Source of the DNA: Candidatus Margulisiibacteriota bacterium
Lineage (GTDB): Bacteria; Margulisbacteria; Termititenacia; Termititenacales; Termititenacaceae
DNA length: 9,917 bases
Direction of reading: 5' to 3'
Assembly (NCBI GenBank): GCA_031264205.1
Contig: JAISEH010000065.1
Coordinates: forward strand, 1-9,917
Each line of letters begins with the position of its first letter. Within the stretch, counting starts at the first letter, position 1. This document shows, in pieces, positions 1 to 6,370 of the stretch. The translations under genes were made by a program, and so were the position numbers. The notes beneath the pieces are model-generated. The model was not told where the DNA came from and searched no databases. It saw only the letters and a list, made by a program, of their open reading frames with translations.

Positions 1-2
1 GG

Positions 3-692
3 GAAACCATCGAACAATCCGGCGCGCAGGTTGTGACTGTCGCTCTGCGCCGCGTGGACATTCAGCAAAATGAAGAAAGTTTTTTGAATTTCATTCCCAA
101 AAATGTGCAGATACTCGCCAATACTTCCGGCGCGCGCAACGCGGACGAGGCAGTGCGCATTGCTAGATTGAGCCGGGCTGCGGGTCTGGGCAACTGGGTA
201 AAAATAGAGGTCATCAATGACAGCAAATATCTCCTGCCGGACAATCAGGAAACACTCAAAGCGACAGAGCTTCTGGCGGCGGAAGGTTTTGTCGCGCTGC
301 CTTATATCAGTCCCGATCTGTATACGGCGCGCGCGCTCGTCAAAGCCGGCGCGGCGGCGGTCATGCCGCTGGGTTCGTTAATCGGCAGTAATCAGGGCTT
401 GCAGACCAAACATTTGCTGGAAGTTTTGCGGCAGGAAATTACCGAAGTGCCGCTGGTGGTCGACGCCGGTCTTGGCGCGCCTTCGCAGGCCGCCGCCGCT
501 CTGGAAATGGGTTATGACGCGGCGCTGGTCAACACCGCTGTCGCGCTTGCGGATGATCCGGTAAAAATGGCGCGGGCTTTTGCGCTGGCGGTCGAGGCCG
601 GACGCGCGGCGTATCTCGCCGGTCAGGCTCCGGTCACCTCCGGCGCCAGCGCGTCTTCTCCGCTCACAGGATTTTTATACAATGCTAGATGA
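3..692 (+). CDS. thiG: Thiazole synthase ThiG (5' end outside window)
   Basis: ThiG condenses 1-deoxy-D-xylulose 5-phosphate, dehydroglycine and ThiS thiocarboxylate into the thiazole phosphate of thiamin, in the cytoplasm. The reading frame is open from the first complete codon at base 3, so the true start lies upstream; family length is about 255 residues and 229 are visible, so roughly 25-30 are missing. Family signatures are visible in order: RRVDI, NTSGARNADEAVRIARL, the segment VKIEV with the Schiff-base lysine (codon at 201-203), LPYISPD, the glycine-rich GSLIGSNQG phosphate-binding stretch, VVDAGLGAPS, and NTAVALADDPVKMARAF followed by ASSP. It ends in TGA at 690-692, overlapping the start of thiH by 11 bases, so the two are probably translationally coupled. 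Nothing in the visible part looks degraded. Identification is by recognised motifs; thiS and other thi genes would be expected upstream. Confidence 0.96.
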   Translation, partial: ETIEQSGAQVVTVALRRVDIQQNEESFLNFIPKNVQILANTSGARNADEAVRIARLSRAAGLGNWVKIEVINDSKYLLPDNQETLKATELLAAEGFVALPYISPDLYTARALVKAGAAAVMPLGSLIGSNQGLQTKHLLEVLRQEITEVPLVVDAGLGAPSQAAAALEMGYDAALVNTAVALADDPVKMARAFALAVEAGRAAYLAGQAPVTSGASASSPLTGFLYNAR

Positions 693-1707
693 TACTGCTT
701 CGCGAATATTTAACAATCAAGATACAGCCTTGCTGGAACAATTGGCGCAGGAAGCGCGGCTGCTGACCAAACAATATTTTGGCCGGGCTATTTGTTTGTA
801 CGCGCCGCTTTATCTGTCCAATCATTGCGCCAATCAATGCGTGTACTGCGGTTTTCACGCCAGCGTGGATATACCGCGCCGCAAATTAGACGAACAGGCA
901 ATAGCTGCGGAATGTCAGGTTCTGGCGCGAACAGGCATTCAGAGCATTTTGCTCCTGACCGGCGAGTCGCGTAAATATACGCCACCGGAATATCTTGAAA
1001 CAGCGATTAAAATTGCTAAAAAATATTTTGCCAGCATCGCGCTGGAAGTTTATCCGCTGGAGACGGAAGAGTATGCGCGCTTGAACGCCGCAGGCTGCGA
1101 TGGTGTCACGGTCTTTCAAGAAACTTACGACCAAGCGCGTTACAAAATCCTGCACCCTGCCGGCAAAAAAAGAGATTATGCTTACCGCTATCAAACGCCG
1201 CAGCGCGCCGCTCTGGGTGGCATGCGGCAGATCACGCTGGGTGTTTTGCTTGGGTTAGCTGATTGGCGTCAGGACATTTTGGCTCTGTACGCGCATTTGC
1301 GTTCTTTGGAAAAAGAATTTCCGGGCGTGGACTACACTTTAAGTTTTCCGCGCTTGCGGGAAGCTTATGATTACAAAGAAAAAAATTATTTAGTCAGCGA
1401 CGCGGATCTGGCTAAGATCATTTGCGCTACACGATTGCTTTTTCCGCGAATTGGCATCAATCTTTCCACACGGGAAAGCGCGGCTTTTCGCGATCGAGCG
1501 GTGCATTTCGGCGTGACGAAAATTTCCGCCGGCTCCTCAACAGCGGTGGGCGGTTATGCCGCGCCGGACGCTGAGGCTGCTCGAAGCAATCGCGCCGCCG
1601 CGCAATTCGCGATAAATGATGAACGCTCGGTCGCCGCGGTTAAAGCGATGCTAGAGCGACAGGGTTTTGACCCGGTGTTTACGGATTGGCGCTGTTTGGT
1701 CAAATAG
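682..1707 (+). CDS. thiH: 2-iminoacetate synthase ThiH (radical SAM)
   Basis: ThiH cleaves tyrosine to dehydroglycine (2-iminoacetate) and p-cresol using a 4Fe-4S cluster and S-adenosylmethionine, feeding ThiG. The protein is 341 residues. The cluster motif CANQCVYC (Cys49, Cys53, Cys56) follows the family stretch APLYLSNHC; later landmarks are LLLTGESRKYTPPEYL, YPLETEEYARL, VTVFQETYDQARY, LHPAGKKRDYAYR, LGVLLGLADWR and SAGSSTAVGGY near the C terminus. I chose the ATG at 682 because homology begins shortly after it and an AGGA lies 10 bases upstream; the frame is open further up to 580, but that part only shadows thiG. The N terminus is some 30 residues shorter than E. coli ThiH (377). The stop is TAG. 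Use of ThiH rather than the oxygen-dependent glycine oxidase ThiO fits anaerobic or microaerobic life (known of the family). Confidence 0.96.
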   Translation: MLDDTASRIFNNQDTALLEQLAQEARLLTKQYFGRAICLYAPLYLSNHCANQCVYCGFHASVDIPRRKLDEQAIAAECQVLARTGIQSILLLTGESRKYTPPEYLETAIKIAKKYFASIALEVYPLETEEYARLNAAGCDGVTVFQETYDQARYKILHPAGKKRDYAYRYQTPQRAALGGMRQITLGVLLGLADWRQDILALYAHLRSLEKEFPGVDYTLSFPRLREAYDYKEKNYLVSDADLAKIICATRLLFPRIGINLSTRESAAFRDRAVHFGVTKISAGSSTAVGGYAAPDAEAARSNRAAAQFAINDERSVAAVKAMLERQGFDPVFTDWRCLVK

Positions 1708-1731
1708 ATTGGGGATAATTCCGCATGATTT

Positions 1732-1950
1732 TTAGAAATCCAGCAAATCTTTTACGCGGCAGTTTAAACCTCCGGCTATTCTGAGCAGCGTGTAAAAATT
1801 CGGATTGCATCTTTCATTTTCTATAGCAGAGAGACTGCTCTCGCTGATCTTATTTTCACAAGCCAGCCTTTTCAGCGTTATTTTTTTTTCATTCCGCGAG
1901 CCGCGAATTTTGCGCGCCAGTAAATTCAAAGCTTCTTTTTTGGCCAGCAT
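1732..1950 (-). CDS. Small XRE-family HTH transcriptional regulator
   Basis: This is a 72-residue protein that is almost entirely a Cro/CI-type helix-turn-helix domain. The pattern is visible as LARKIRGSRNEKKITLKRLA, then NKISESSLSAIENER (recognition helix region), NPNFYTLLRIAGGLN and a final VKDLLDF. No second domain is present, so any ligand or partner is unknown; it probably binds DNA as a dimer. It is convergent with thiH, with 24 bases between the stops. Its promoter is well formed (see 2011-2038). The domain plan and ending match the second XRE gene at 7350-7574 (LLDF versus LFNF), and both control regions share a short motif, so the two may be paralogues. The Shine-Dalgarno is imperfect: GGGTGGGA ends about 12 bases before the ATG. 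Autoregulation is inferred from the CAATTG repeats on its promoter. Target genes are not known. Confidence 0.85.
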   Translation of the reverse strand: MLAKKEALNLLARKIRGSRNEKKITLKRLACENKISESSLSAIENERCNPNFYTLLRIAGGLNCRVKDLLDF

Positions 1951-2010
1951 CTGTTTTATTGTCCCACCCTTCTAATAATTTCCATAACCCAAAAGAATAT
2001 CTGCCAGGCT

Positions 2011-2038
2011 ATTTTATATACCAGCAAGCAATTGTCAA
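2011..2038 (-). promoter_or_regulatory. Promoter of the first XRE gene
   Basis: On the minus strand there is a perfect -35 TTGACA (2033-2038), a 16-base spacer and a -10 TAAAAT (2011-2016). Transcription would start near 2004, giving a leader of about 55 bases before the ATG at 1950. The -35 lies inside two CAATTG palindromes separated by one T (2029-2041), a plausible operator. The call rests on consensus match and position only. Confidence 0.6.
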
Positions 2039-2041
2039 TTG
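2029..2041. repeat. Paired CAATTG palindromes, candidate XRE operator
   Basis: CAATTG-T-CAATTG forms a 13-base near-symmetric site lying exactly on the shared -35 of the two divergent promoters. Further CAATTG copies sit at 2135-2140 in the same intergenic region and at 7326-7331 in the control region of the second XRE gene. By eye I found only one other copy in the window, inside thiH. A regulator binding here would block both promoters; which regulator is inference. Confidence 0.4.
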
Positions 2042-2061
2042 TAGGTATTATTTAGTATAAT
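2032..2061 (+). promoter_or_regulatory. Rightward promoter sharing its -35 with the XRE promoter
   Basis: On the plus strand TTGTCA (2032-2037), an 18-base spacer and a perfect TATAAT (2056-2061) make a good sigma-70-type promoter. Its -35 overlaps the divergent XRE -35 almost base for base, so the two promoters probably exclude each other. It points into an AT-rich leader, a consensus Shine-Dalgarno and a 16-codon ORF, then into the 3' end of the btuFC fusion in antisense. Confidence 0.5.
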
Positions 2062-2128
2062 AATAACTTTTTAGTGTTCTAATAATTAATTTATAATAAA
2101 CTTTCATTAAAAATTTAAGGAGGATATT

Positions 2129-2179
2129 TTGCAGCAATTGCTACTGATAACTCAAAAAATTTACAAATCAAACGTTTAA
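2129..2179 (+). CDS. Possible 16-residue leader peptide or gene remnant
   Basis: A consensus Shine-Dalgarno AAGGAGG (2117-2123) stands 5 bases before a TTG at 2129, which opens a 16-codon ORF, (M)QQLLLITQKIYKSNV, ending in TAA at 2177-2179. A strong rightward promoter lies about 65 bases upstream. The stop overlaps the stop of the convergent btuFC fusion. No family is recognisable in so short a peptide. It may be a true small peptide, a leader, or the leftover start of a gene lost by deletion. The quality of promoter plus ribosome site is the only support, and the start codon is not ATG. Confidence 0.3.
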   Translation: MQQLLLITQKIYKSNV

Positions 2180-3816
2180 AGTCCATCTGCTTTTTTATAA
2201 ACCAGCACAAAAAACGGCACGCCCAGCAACGCGGTGATAATTCCCACCGGCAAAATAATTTCCGGCAGGACAGTCCGCGCGGCCAGATCGCTCAAAGCTA
2301 AAAAGACCGCGCCGCAAAAAAGCGTCAGAAAAATATTCCGGCCTAGCCGTTCGCCAAAAAGCATTTTGACAATATGCGGAATGATCAAACCGACAAAACC
2401 GATAATGCCGGTCGAGGCTACGATCACAGCGGTCAGCGCGGAAAGCAAAAAAAGCAAAAAAGTTTTCAGGCGGCTTACTTCCACGCCGAGCGACTCGGCC
2501 TGCTCATCGCCGACGCTCAAAAGCTCAATCTTGCCGCTTTGCCAGCTGGCAAAAAGCGTCATGACCAATAAAACCGCGCCGATCAGCCAGGCCTGCGGCC
2601 AAATACCCGTGCCCAGATCGCCCATCAGCCAGAACATCAGTGAATGCACCTTGTCGCCGGCAAAAAATACCGAGAGCATGATCAGCGCGCCGCAAAAAGC
2701 GTTGATCATCACGCCGGAAAGGATCAGACCGCTGTTATCGATCTTGCCTTGTTTTCTGGCCAAAAGATAAACCAGCGTCAGAGCCAGCAGCGCGCCGAGC
2801 ACGGCGGTAAAAAACGGCGGACAATTAAAAAGCAGGCCGCCCAGCGCGCCGACCGCCGCGCCGGAAGACACGCCCAGCAAATACGGCTCGGCCAGCGGAT
2901 TGGAAAGCATCGACTGATAGAGCAAGCCGCTCAAAGCCAGCCCGGCGCCGACTAACAAAGCCAAGACCAAACGCAGCCAACGATAATCGCGCAGCGCGGC
3001 GGCGCGGCGGTCGGCGGACCAGCCGCCGGAAATATTGGCCAGTAAATTTCGCATCTCGCCGCGCGCCTGGATCAATCTTGGCGAGAGGCGCAGATAAAGA
3101 TCTGTCTCCGGCTCCACAATTTGCTGGCCACTGGTCAAGGTCCAGGGTCGGCCACTCAGATTAATAATAATATCCGCCTGATACAGCTGCTCCGGACTTA
3201 ATTCCGGATAACGCGCGGTGCGGGAAATAATATTTTGGCAACCGAGACTGGCGAAAAAATCCGCCAAAAAAGTGTCCCGTCCGGCGGCGATCGGCGGATT
3301 TTGCCAAACGATAATGGCGGCCTTTTTATGCAACGCCGGATAATTTTTCTGCCAAAGTTTATTTAAGTCCTCTATTTTATCCGCCGCGTCCAAATCTAAA
3401 TCCGCGCTTAAGCGTCGCAGCTCCGCAAAATAATTGCGCAAAGAAGTAAAATTATATTCCCGATAGTCGATACGCAAATCACGCAGTTTATCTTTGAAGC
3501 GCGGATCGGCCGTGGACTCCAGCAGCACAACCGCTGGCTGCAGCGCGATAATTTTTTCCAGATCGGGATATGTGTACTTGCCGATTTTGGGGAGATTTTT
3601 TACCGCGTCCGGATAATCGCAATCGTTGGTTACAGCCACCAGTTTCTGCAGGCCGCCAAAATAAACCACCGTCTCCGTGATATTCGGCGCCAGAGAAATA
3701 AAACGAGACGCGGCAAGTTTTTCCGCGGACATTGCGGCGCTCGAAAGGTCCGCTAAAGCCAAACTACAGATCGATAATATTAACCAATACAGTCGGACGC
3801 CGCCGCAGTTTTTCAT
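2176..3816 (-). CDS. BtuF-BtuC fusion: ABC importer binding protein joined to FecCD-type permease
   Basis: This 546-residue protein joins two normally separate subunits of a type II ABC importer. Residues 1-30 are a hydrophobic signal or anchor (WLILSICSLALA) without a clear lipobox. Residues about 35-250 are a helical-backbone binding protein of the cobalamin/BtuF type: SLAPNITETV, VAVTNDCDYPDAVKNLPKIG, and a LYLRLSPRLI end. From about 251 a FecCD/BtuC permease follows: LALLVGAGLALSGLLYQ, SNPLAEPYLLGVSSGAA, LSGVMINAFCGAL, and the ATPase-contacting loop GFVGLIIPHIVKMLFG (470-488). The usual first membrane helix is absent, leaving about nine segments. Because the binding domain is extracytoplasmic, its chain can enter helix 2 from outside, so the topology still works. 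The ATG at 3816 is backed by GGAG about 11 bases upstream and overlaps the end of rnj by 53 bases. No ATPase gene lies nearby. Substrate (corrinoid, haem or siderophore) is inferred from family only. Confidence 0.88.
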   Translation of the reverse strand: MKNCGGVRLYWLILSICSLALADLSSAAMSAEKLAASRFISLAPNITETVVYFGGLQKLVAVTNDCDYPDAVKNLPKIGKYTYPDLEKIIALQPAVVLLESTADPRFKDKLRDLRIDYREYNFTSLRNYFAELRRLSADLDLDAADKIEDLNKLWQKNYPALHKKAAIIVWQNPPIAAGRDTFLADFFASLGCQNIISRTARYPELSPEQLYQADIIINLSGRPWTLTSGQQIVEPETDLYLRLSPRLIQARGEMRNLLANISGGWSADRRAAALRDYRWLRLVLALLVGAGLALSGLLYQSMLSNPLAEPYLLGVSSGAAVGALGGLLFNCPPFFTAVLGALLALTLVYLLARKQGKIDNSGLILSGVMINAFCGALIMLSVFFAGDKVHSLMFWLMGDLGTGIWPQAWLIGAVLLVMTLFASWQSGKIELLSVGDEQAESLGVEVSRLKTFLLFLLSALTAVIVASTGIIGFVGLIIPHIVKMLFGERLGRNIFLTLFCGAVFLALSDLAARTVLPEIILPVGIITALLGVPFFVLVYKKADGL

Positions 3817-5392
3817 AAATAAATTTCTCCGCTTCCTTTTTTAATCTTTGTTCTTTGTCGCGCGCGCTGCCTTTGGCGCCGCGCAAAACCTGCGTGATAT
3901 GTTCCCGCAAAAGCGGCAAAAACTGTTCCTGCTCTTTGCGGTACAGCAGGCCAAAGCCGGTGAGAATCGGCTCTTTGACCAAATTGTCCTTGTCCAGCAG
4001 ACAGGAAATCACCGCGATGCCGCCGCGCGACAGCAAATGTCTTTCCTGAAAAACCGGCTCGCGTGGATCGGCGCCAAAATTGCCGTCCAGCAGCACCGGC
4101 TCGGCGTAAATCTGCCCGGCGGCTCTGGCAAAATTTCTGCCGATCTCCAGCTGCGAACCGTTTTGCAAAATAAAACAATTCTGCCGCTGCACACCGACTT
4201 TTTGCGCCAGCAAAGCGTTACTGTAAAGATGTTTGTACTCGCCGTGCACCGGCGCGTAAAATTTCGGCTTCACCGCTTTGATCATCTCTTTGATCTCCTC
4301 GGCGCAGGCATGGCCGGATGCGTGTATTTCATTGACTTGATCGTAAAACAAATTCACGCCGATGCGGTACAGATTGTTGATCGTGTCGTTGATGTCTTTT
4401 TCATTGCCCGGGATCGGCGATGCGGAAATAATGATCGTGTCTTCTTTTTTTAGCCGCATTTTGTCATAGCGGCGGCCGGCCATCTGCGTCAGCGCCGACA
4501 TGCGCTCGCCCTGCGAGCCGGTGGTCAGCACGACAACTTTATGGTCCGGCAAAGAGCGCGTCTGCTCCAGACTGCACACCGCGTTTTCCGGACAGGTGAT
4601 AAATCCGGCATCTTTGGCGATGCGGAAATTATTTTCCATATTGCGCCCGAGTATCGCCACGCGCCGATTGTATTTTTGCGCGATATTGAGGACTTGCTGC
4701 ATACGCAGAATATTGGACGAAAAGCTGGCGATGATAATCCGGCCAGTCGTTTTCTGAAAAAGTTTGTCAAAAGTCTTGCCCACGTCGTTTTCAGAAACAG
4801 TCCAGCCTTCTTGATCGGCGTTGGTGCTGTCGCAAAGCAGCAAATCCACATTATTCAATTTGCGCAGGCGCGCCAGATCCGTTACTTTGCCGTCCAGCGG
4901 CTTGGCGTCTATCTTGAAATCGCCGGTGTGCACGATACGCGCGTCCGGCGTGTCGATGATGAGGCCGACACCTTCCGGTATGGAATGACAGACATTGAAC
5001 GGCTCAATTTTGATCTCACCAAATTCATAAACCTGCCCTGCCGTAATCGCGTGCGTCAGCAAGTCTTTTTTTTGTGTGCCGGAGAATTTGCCGTCGGCAA
5101 AAGCCAGCGTCAGCCCCGTGCCGTACAGCGGAAAATTGAATTCGCGGTACAGATAGCCCAACGCGCCGACATGATCCTCGTGGCCATGCGTCAAAAAGAC
5201 CGCCTGAATTTTGGGCTTGATTTTACGAATATACTCAAAACTCGGGATCACCATATTGACGCCGTACATCTCGTCATCGGGGAAAGCCATGCCGCAGTCA
5301 ATAATTACCGCGGAATTATGGTGCTCCACCACGCACATATTTTTGCCGATGCTGTCCAGCCCGCCCAAGAATGTTATTTTGGTTTTGGTCAT
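3764..5392 (-). CDS. rnj: Ribonuclease J
   Basis: RNase J is a metallo-beta-lactamase/beta-CASP ribonuclease with endonuclease and 5'-3' exonuclease activity, acting in mRNA decay and rRNA maturation in the cytoplasm. The protein has 542 residues, close to the usual 550-560. The N-terminal core has LGGLDSIGKNM, then the zinc motif HGHEDH (69-74), NVCHSIPEGVG, and VHTGDFKID; the beta-CASP part has LLLCDSTNAD, FSSNILRMQQV, TTGSQGE, SASPIPGNE, and HASGHA followed by the late histidine PVHGEYKHL. The C terminus RRRPTVLVNIIDL matches the usual RNase J ending, so the TAG stop here is a genuine terminator. The start is 12 bases after the dapA stop with only a weak GAAG as ribosome site. dapA followed by an RNase J gene is also found in Bacillus subtilis (dapA-rnjB). 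Which paralogue type (J1 or J2) it is cannot be told. Confidence 0.96.
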   Translation of the reverse strand: MTKTKITFLGGLDSIGKNMCVVEHHNSAVIIDCGMAFPDDEMYGVNMVIPSFEYIRKIKPKIQAVFLTHGHEDHVGALGYLYREFNFPLYGTGLTLAFADGKFSGTQKKDLLTHAITAGQVYEFGEIKIEPFNVCHSIPEGVGLIIDTPDARIVHTGDFKIDAKPLDGKVTDLARLRKLNNVDLLLCDSTNADQEGWTVSENDVGKTFDKLFQKTTGRIIIASFSSNILRMQQVLNIAQKYNRRVAILGRNMENNFRIAKDAGFITCPENAVCSLEQTRSLPDHKVVVLTTGSQGERMSALTQMAGRRYDKMRLKKEDTIIISASPIPGNEKDINDTINNLYRIGVNLFYDQVNEIHASGHACAEEIKEMIKAVKPKFYAPVHGEYKHLYSNALLAQKVGVQRQNCFILQNGSQLEIGRNFARAAGQIYAEPVLLDGNFGADPREPVFQERHLLSRGGIAVISCLLDKDNLVKEPILTGFGLLYRKEQEQFLPLLREHITQVLRGAKGSARDKEQRLKKEAEKFIYEKLRRRPTVLVNIIDL

Positions 5393-5404
5393 CTACGTCT
5401 TCAC

Positions 5405-6283
5405 TTAAAGCAATTTATGTTTCACCAGCACTTGCTTTACCTGCTCCCTTTCACTCTCCGTCAGTTCTACCAGCGGCAGACGCGGCGCGCCGCATTTAAA
5501 TCCCAGCATATTCAGCGCCGCTTTGACTGGCGCGGGATTGGTCGTAATAAAGATCACCTGAAAAATATCTTGCAATTCCGCATTGATCTCCTCAGCGGTT
5601 TTTATATCACTGGCCAAATAAGCATCAACCATTTTTCGCATCCGTTGACCGACCAGATGCGCCGCCACAGACACCACGCCGTAGCCGCCAGCTTTCAAAG
5701 TATCCAAAGTGATATTGTCATCACCAGCATAAAGCAAAAAATCTTCGGGCGCGGCGGCGATGATCTTTTTTATCTGCGCCAGATCACCCGACGCTTCTTT
5801 GACCGCAAAATAATTAGGCAGCTCGGCCAGACGCAAAGTCGTCTCCGGCTCCATATTCCGGCCGGTGCGCGCCGGGATATTGTAAAGCATCAGCGGCAAA
5901 TTCACCGCGTCATTGATCGCCTTGAAATGCTGATACAGACCTTCCTGTGTCGGTTTATTGTAGTAAGGCACGACCAGCAGCGCGCCATCCACGCCGAGAG
6001 CTTCCGCGCGCTGGGTGTATTTCACAGCCGTCGCGGTGCTGTTCGAGCCGGCGCCGGCGATAACTTTTGTTTTTTGTCCCAAACCTTTTTTGACTTCCGT
6101 GAAAAGCGCGCGTTCTTCTTCATTGGTCAGCGTCGGCGACTCGCCGGTGGAGCCGGCCAGCACAATAGAATCACTGCCGTTATCCGCTAAATAATTAGCG
6201 ATACGCACCGCTTCGGCATAATCCACCGAGCCGTCCGCCTTAAATGGCGTGACCATCGCTGTAATTACTCTGCCAAAATCCAT
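5405..6283 (-). CDS. dapA: 4-hydroxy-tetrahydrodipicolinate synthase DapA
   Basis: DapA condenses pyruvate with aspartate semialdehyde, the first committed step of the diaminopimelate/lysine pathway that feeds peptidoglycan and protein synthesis. With the ATG at 6283 the protein is 292 residues, equal to E. coli DapA. Visible landmarks are the N-terminal RVITAMVTPF, the GSTGE loop (Thr46), PYYNKP (Tyr108), YNIPARTG (Tyr134, Arg139) and VKEASGD with the Schiff-base Lys162. The frame stays open 19 codons upstream to an ATG at 6340, but that extension has no family resemblance and would cross the promoter at 6290-6298, so I reject it. There is no Shine-Dalgarno before 6283; an extended -10 sits only six bases upstream, predicting a leaderless message. 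It leads an operon with rnj and the btuFC fusion, and may also receive read-through from the fibre gene 87 bases upstream. Confidence 0.97.
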   Translation of the reverse strand: MDFGRVITAMVTPFKADGSVDYAEAVRIANYLADNGSDSIVLAGSTGESPTLTNEEERALFTEVKKGLGQKTKVIAGAGSNSTATAVKYTQRAEALGVDGALLVVPYYNKPTQEGLYQHFKAINDAVNLPLMLYNIPARTGRNMEPETTLRLAELPNYFAVKEASGDLAQIKKIIAAAPEDFLLYAGDDNITLDTLKAGGYGVVSVAAHLVGQRMRKMVDAYLASDIKTAEEINAELQDIFQVIFITTNPAPVKAALNMLGFKCGAPRLPLVELTESEREQVKQVLVKHKLL

Positions 6284-6289
6284 AGGCGG

Positions 6290-6298
6290 ATTATAGCA
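6290..6298 (-). promoter_or_regulatory. Extended -10 promoter of dapA, probably leaderless
   Basis: The minus strand reads TGCTATAAT, a perfect extended -10, then CCGCCT and the dapA ATG. Transcription starting the usual 6-8 bases after the -10 would begin at or beside the A of the ATG. No good -35 lies 16-18 bases upstream, which extended -10 promoters tolerate. The lack of any Shine-Dalgarno supports leaderless translation. Confidence 0.6.
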
Positions 6299-6370
6299 TA
6301 TCTCTAAAATTAAACCCTGACGGATGGTGATTACAGACAAATAATCGAGGGAACTGTAGGTTAAAAATAT

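Noticed and set aside
580..681. N-terminal extension of thiH by 34 codons
   Set aside because: It only re-reads the thiG 3' end, has an Arg-rich translation without ThiH likeness, and a better start with AGGA lies at 682.
1705..1707. thiH TAG as a sense codon, with a TGA a few codons later
   Set aside because: ThiH homology ends at the TAG, and rnj also ends in TAG at its family-typical C terminus.
1708..1731. Hairpin GGGGATAATTCC between thiH and the first XRE gene as a shared terminator
   Set aside because: Only two strong pairs plus G-T pairs can form; too weak to call.
2133..2142. Palindrome AGCAATTGCT downstream of btuFC as a terminator
   Set aside because: A 10-base self-complementary string leaves no loop and is not followed by a T run on the minus strand.
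4541..6190. Long plus-strand open frame of 549 codons opposite rnj and dapA
   Set aside because: It is antisense to two clear genes with conserved motifs and its translation is rich in Arg, His and Gln, typical of a shadow frame.
6284..6340. N-terminal extension of dapA to the ATG at 6340
   Set aside because: DapA family homology starts at the 6283 ATG and the extension contains the extended -10 promoter.
6284..6370. Lysine riboswitch upstream of dapA
   Set aside because: The gap to the fibre gene is only 87 bases and shows none of the expected structure.
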